Of a stretch of DNA of 64,000 nucleotides, positions 61,506-64,000 are shown piece after piece; within the stretch, counting starts at the first letter, position 1; each line of letters starts with the position of its first letter. The stretch covers positions 124,001 through 188,000 of the forward strand of contig NZ_JAQQKX010000002.1 in NCBI RefSeq assembly GCF_028550415.1, written 5' to 3'. Under the pieces are notes generated by a model that ran no database searches, had not been told where the DNA came from, and was given only the letters and a program-made list of their open reading frames with translations. A program made the position numbers and the translations under genes. The DNA is from Asticcacaulis aquaticus (lineage in GTDB: Bacteria; Pseudomonadota; Alphaproteobacteria; Caulobacterales; Caulobacteraceae).

Positions 61506-62480
61506 ATGACCATCGACCGCCGCACGCTTCTGTCCGCAGGCCTGACATCCGGTCTGATTGCCACCTCTGCCGGTGCCGTTCATGCGACGACGCCACAGGA
61601 GGTCATGGGCCTGCCCGATACCACCGAATATATAGATCTGTGGCCCAAGGGCCCCGCAGGCCGCCTCAACCCGGCCCTGACCGAGACGTCTCCGGCATCG
61701 GGTGAACCTGCCATGCGCCGCACCTCCGGCATCGTCAATCCGCGCATGGCGGTTTACCGGCCGAAGACTCCAAACGGCAGCGCCATGCTGATCATTCCCG
61801 GCGGCGGCTACCGCATCGTGTCGATCGACAATGAGGGCCATTACATCGCGCGCTATCTGGCGGCCGCCGGTATCACCGCCTTCGTCCTCTTCTATCGCCT
61901 GCCCAACGAAGGGTGGGCCAATCAGGCCGATGTGCCTCTGACCGACGCCCAGCGCGCCATGCGTCTGATCCGCGCCAGAGCCAAGACCTACAACCTTGAT
62001 CCGCAGAAGGTCGGCGCCATGGGGTTCAGCGCCGGGGGGCATCTGTGCTGTTCGCTGGCCACACGCTATGCCGCCTCCGTCTATACAGCGGTCGATGAAG
62101 CCGATGCACTCGACGCCCGCCCTGTCCTGTTTGCGCCTGTCTACCCGGTCGTCTCCATGCGCCCGGGCATCACCCATACGGGATCGCGCGACAACCTGAT
62201 CGGGGCGACCGCCGAAGAAGCGAAGCTGGCGCTATATTCAACCGACGAGCAGGTCACGACCCAGACCCCGCCCGCCTTCATCGTCCATGCCGAGGACGAC
62301 AAGACGGTGCCGGTGGAAAACAGCCTGCGCCTGCGCGCCGCCCTGCGCAAGGTCGGGGTTACGGTCGAAACCCATCTTTATCCCGAAGGCGGACACGGTT
62401 TCGGCCTGCGCAACCCCAAGGCGCAATGGGGTGAATTGTTCCTCAATTTCGCCAGAGGCCGCGGCCTGTTCAACGGATAA
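61506..62480 (+). CDS. Exported alpha/beta hydrolase (acetyl-/xylan-esterase-like)
   Basis: 324 residues with a Tat-like leader (MTIDRRTLLSAGLTSGLIATSAGAVHA). The oxyanion loop IIPGGGYRIVSIDNEG, nucleophile Ser175 in GFSAGGHL, Asp in VHAEDDKTVPVE and His in GGHGFGL give a complete triad. The family includes bifunctional acetylxylan/feruloyl esterases, so deacetylation of plant hemicellulose is a fair guess. Single gene after the palindromic repeats. Confidence 0.87.
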   Translation: MTIDRRTLLSAGLTSGLIATSAGAVHATTPQEVMGLPDTTEYIDLWPKGPAGRLNPALTETSPASGEPAMRRTSGIVNPRMAVYRPKTPNGSAMLIIPGGGYRIVSIDNEGHYIARYLAAAGITAFVLFYRLPNEGWANQADVPLTDAQRAMRLIRARAKTYNLDPQKVGAMGFSAGGHLCCSLATRYAASVYTAVDEADALDARPVLFAPVYPVVSMRPGITHTGSRDNLIGATAEEAKLALYSTDEQVTTQTPPAFIVHAEDDKTVPVENSLRLRAALRKVGVTVETHLYPEGGHGFGLRNPKAQWGELFLNFARGRGLFNG

Positions 62481-62649
62481 GGCGTTCAGGCGCGTATAAT
62501 CTATTCGACAAACACCGAAACTTACGCCGCCCCGTGTATGACTCAAGTGTAACAATGTTAAATACGCTTCATGACAGAGGTTTAATTTGACCCACAGGAC
62601 TATGTGCGGGATTTTTTAGCTCACATAATTGGTGGATAATCTGACCGTC

Positions 62650-63585
62650 ATGCGCGTAACCCTGCTCCTTTTTGCTTTGCTTTCCCTGCCTGGACTGGCC
62701 CTGCCCGGACTGGCCCAGGCCGGTGAAGACCGCGTCGAGCTGAAAAACGTCGCGGCGCGCGTGATCGTCATTGCCCAGCCGCGCGCCGATGTCGATGTCC
62801 GCGTCAAGGCCGGGACCCGCGCCATGCCTCAGGTGACCGTCGCCCGTCAGAACAATGTCGTTCGTATCAATGGCAATGTCTCCCCCCGCAATCAGTCCTG
62901 CGGCGAAACGACCAATATCTTCGCCTTCAATTTCGCCGACAAGAACGTCACCACGGTCAAGGTATCGGGCATGGGACAGGTCAATCTTGGCGACCTGCCC
63001 GTCATCTATATCTATGCGCCGGAAAACCTCGAAATCGTCAGCCACGGGGCCGTCTACGGCTCGCTGAACGAGACGAGTTCGCTGAAACTCAGCGTGCATG
63101 GCTGCGGCGACTGGCGGCTGGGGCCCGTGCGCGGCGATCTTAAGCTCATGTCGACCGGGTCGGGCAATATCCACGGGCCCAATGCCGGACGGACCGAAAT
63201 CGTCAGCGGCGGCTCCGGCGACATCATCATGGGCCCGGTGCGCAGCCTCAAGGTGTCGCAATCCGGCTCCGGCGACATCGTCACCGGTCCGGTCGCCGAG
63301 GGGCTGTCCGCCGCTCAGGCCGGGTCGGGCGATATGGCGATCGCCTCGGTCAACGGTCCGATCGAGGTCAGTCTGGCCGGATCGGGCGACGTCACCATCG
63401 CCCGCGGCCGCGCCCAGACGCTGAAGATCGCCATTGCGGGATCGGGCGACGTGCATTTCGGCGGCGAAGCCCACGCGGTCGAGGCCGCCATCGTCGGCTC
63501 AGGCGACATCTATGTCGCGCGCTCCACGGGTTCGGTGCAAAAGAAGGTGCTGGGCTCGGGCGAGGTCAGCATCGGCGGTCGCTGA
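62650..63585 (+). CDS. Secreted GIN/DUF2807-type repeat protein
   Basis: 311 residues with a signal peptide (MRVTLLLFALLSLPGLALPGLAQA). The body is a chain of short beta-helix repeats with the recurring phrase GSGDI/GSGDV/GSGEV (at least seven times), as in the GIN-domain (DUF2807) family of surface or periplasmic proteins. Cys in NQSCGE and HGCGDW may bridge. ATG at 62650 is preferred over TTG/GTG upstream. A palindrome GTAACAATGTTA at about 62549 resembles, but does not match, the TGAAC-N3-GTTCA operator. Confidence 0.8.
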   Translation: MRVTLLLFALLSLPGLALPGLAQAGEDRVELKNVAARVIVIAQPRADVDVRVKAGTRAMPQVTVARQNNVVRINGNVSPRNQSCGETTNIFAFNFADKNVTTVKVSGMGQVNLGDLPVIYIYAPENLEIVSHGAVYGSLNETSSLKLSVHGCGDWRLGPVRGDLKLMSTGSGNIHGPNAGRTEIVSGGSGDIIMGPVRSLKVSQSGSGDIVTGPVAEGLSAAQAGSGDMAIASVNGPIEVSLAGSGDVTIARGRAQTLKIAIAGSGDVHFGGEAHAVEAAIVGSGDIYVARSTGSVQKKVLGSGEVSIGGR

Positions 63586-63610
63586 CACTTTTTGGCATAT
63601 CGCTCTAAGA

Positions 63611-64000
63611 TTACAGAATATCCGCGTCCTTGTCCTTGAGACGCTTGCGGACGGAGGCCCTAAGCACCGATACGCCGATAGTCAGTGGCGCGAGAGCCCA
63701 TACATAGGCCTTGCGCCACACATTGTCGGCGCGTTTGTTGAAATAGTAGATCAGGCCGATGCCCTTGTTCATTTCCACAAAGATCGGCTCGACCCGCGAG
63801 GTGTGGCCTTCGTGGATGACCTCGGCCTTTGGATGGAATAGCACCGTGCCGCCCTTTTTTCGGATACGCCAGCATAGGTCGATATCTTCGACGTGCAGGA
63901 AGAAGCGCGTGTCGAAACCGCCCATGCCGAGGAAATCGGCCCGCGCCATAGTGAAGCAGGCGCCGGACACCACCGGAACGCTGATCGGTGCCTCGGGCAG
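63611..64000 (-). CDS. Family 2 glycosyltransferase, C-terminal part
   Basis: The frame is open to the window edge, so this is the 3' part (about 129 codons). VSGACFTMARADFLGMGGFDTRFFLHVEDIDLCWRIRKKGGTVLFHPKAEVIHEGHTSR matches the acceptor-side region of GT2 enzymes such as rhamnosyltransferases, with the catalytic-type ED(I)D. Near the end it may have an amphipathic or membrane-contacting helix (VWALAPLTIGVSVL). It likely acts in polysaccharide or O-antigen synthesis. The nucleotide-sugar site lies outside the window. Confidence 0.82.
   Translation of the reverse strand: MPEAPISVPVVSGACFTMARADFLGMGGFDTRFFLHVEDIDLCWRIRKKGGTVLFHPKAEVIHEGHTSRVEPIFVEMNKGIGLIYYFNKRADNVWRKAYVWALAPLTIGVSVLRASVRKRLKDKDADIL

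Noticed and set aside
62549-62561. GTAACAATGTTA as another copy of the TGAAC-N3-GTTCA operator
   Set aside because: The key G/C of each half-site is replaced, so I left it out of the regulon proposal, although its position before a secreted-protein gene is suggestive.

Overview
The window is GC-rich, densely packed chromosomal DNA from an alphaproteobacterium, almost certainly family Caulobacteraceae and probably close to Asticcacaulis (family-level inference; species not provable from here). Pointers: RcdA, TrcR, alpha-type SspB and DUF1192/DUF465/DUF4169 proteins, a circularly permuted two-piece tmRNA, TamA/TamB, an alpha-type L31, and several enzymes for plant cell-wall sugars. No tRNA, rRNA, prophage, transposase or CRISPR array was seen.

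Layout. 1-5.2 kb: end of selO, a ParE/ParD toxin-antitoxin pair, glutaminase, and a peptidase S9 / class A beta-lactamase operon. 5.3-15.2 kb: pectin acetylesterase, a tamA-tamB operon, and a PAS-GAF-GGDEF-EAL protein. 15.2-22 kb: a thioesterase / PP2C / unknown operon, a 25-residue membrane microprotein with a membrane partner, ubiX, trcR, and two adjacent secreted paralogues. 22-31 kb: quinone oxidoreductase, DUF1192-rcdA-thiE, efp, inositol phosphatase, an SDR-TetR operon, an ABC exporter, rpmE. 31-45 kb: housekeeping genes (argB, dapD, thyA, folA, mrp, miaA) mixed with a DUF2145 operon, a divergent ketol-acid reductoisomerase, an old yellow enzyme and a Sel1-repeat protein. 45-52 kb: galM and a pentonate dehydratase, a signalling-domain-less receptor, and an aldehyde dehydrogenase divergent from a GAF/Fis-type activator. 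52-55 kb: ssrA (tmRNA), a globin-coupled chemoreceptor and sspB. 55-64 kb: serine hydrolase, uvrD-rusA-like operon, small conserved genes, an alpha/beta hydrolase, an adhesin-like GIN-domain protein and the end of a glycosyltransferase.

How the parts fit. A protein quality-control and cell-cycle theme runs through the window: tmRNA makes the tag AANDNFASDVALAA, SspB (2 kb away) is the ClpXP adaptor for such tags, and RcdA is a ClpXP accessory factor for CtrA. The carbohydrate genes (rhamnogalacturonan acetylesterase, acetyl-esterase-like hydrolase, GalM, XylD-like dehydratase) suit growth on plant polymers.

The most unusual sequence signals are: (1) a 76-bp tandem array made of copies of the tmRNA 3' region plus its terminator; (2) a palindrome TGAAC-N3-GTTCA in front of three separate transcription units for secreted proteins, suggesting an undescribed regulon; (3) a consensus sigma-54 promoter in front of rcdA; (4) nested inverted-repeat elements between genes, in several families.
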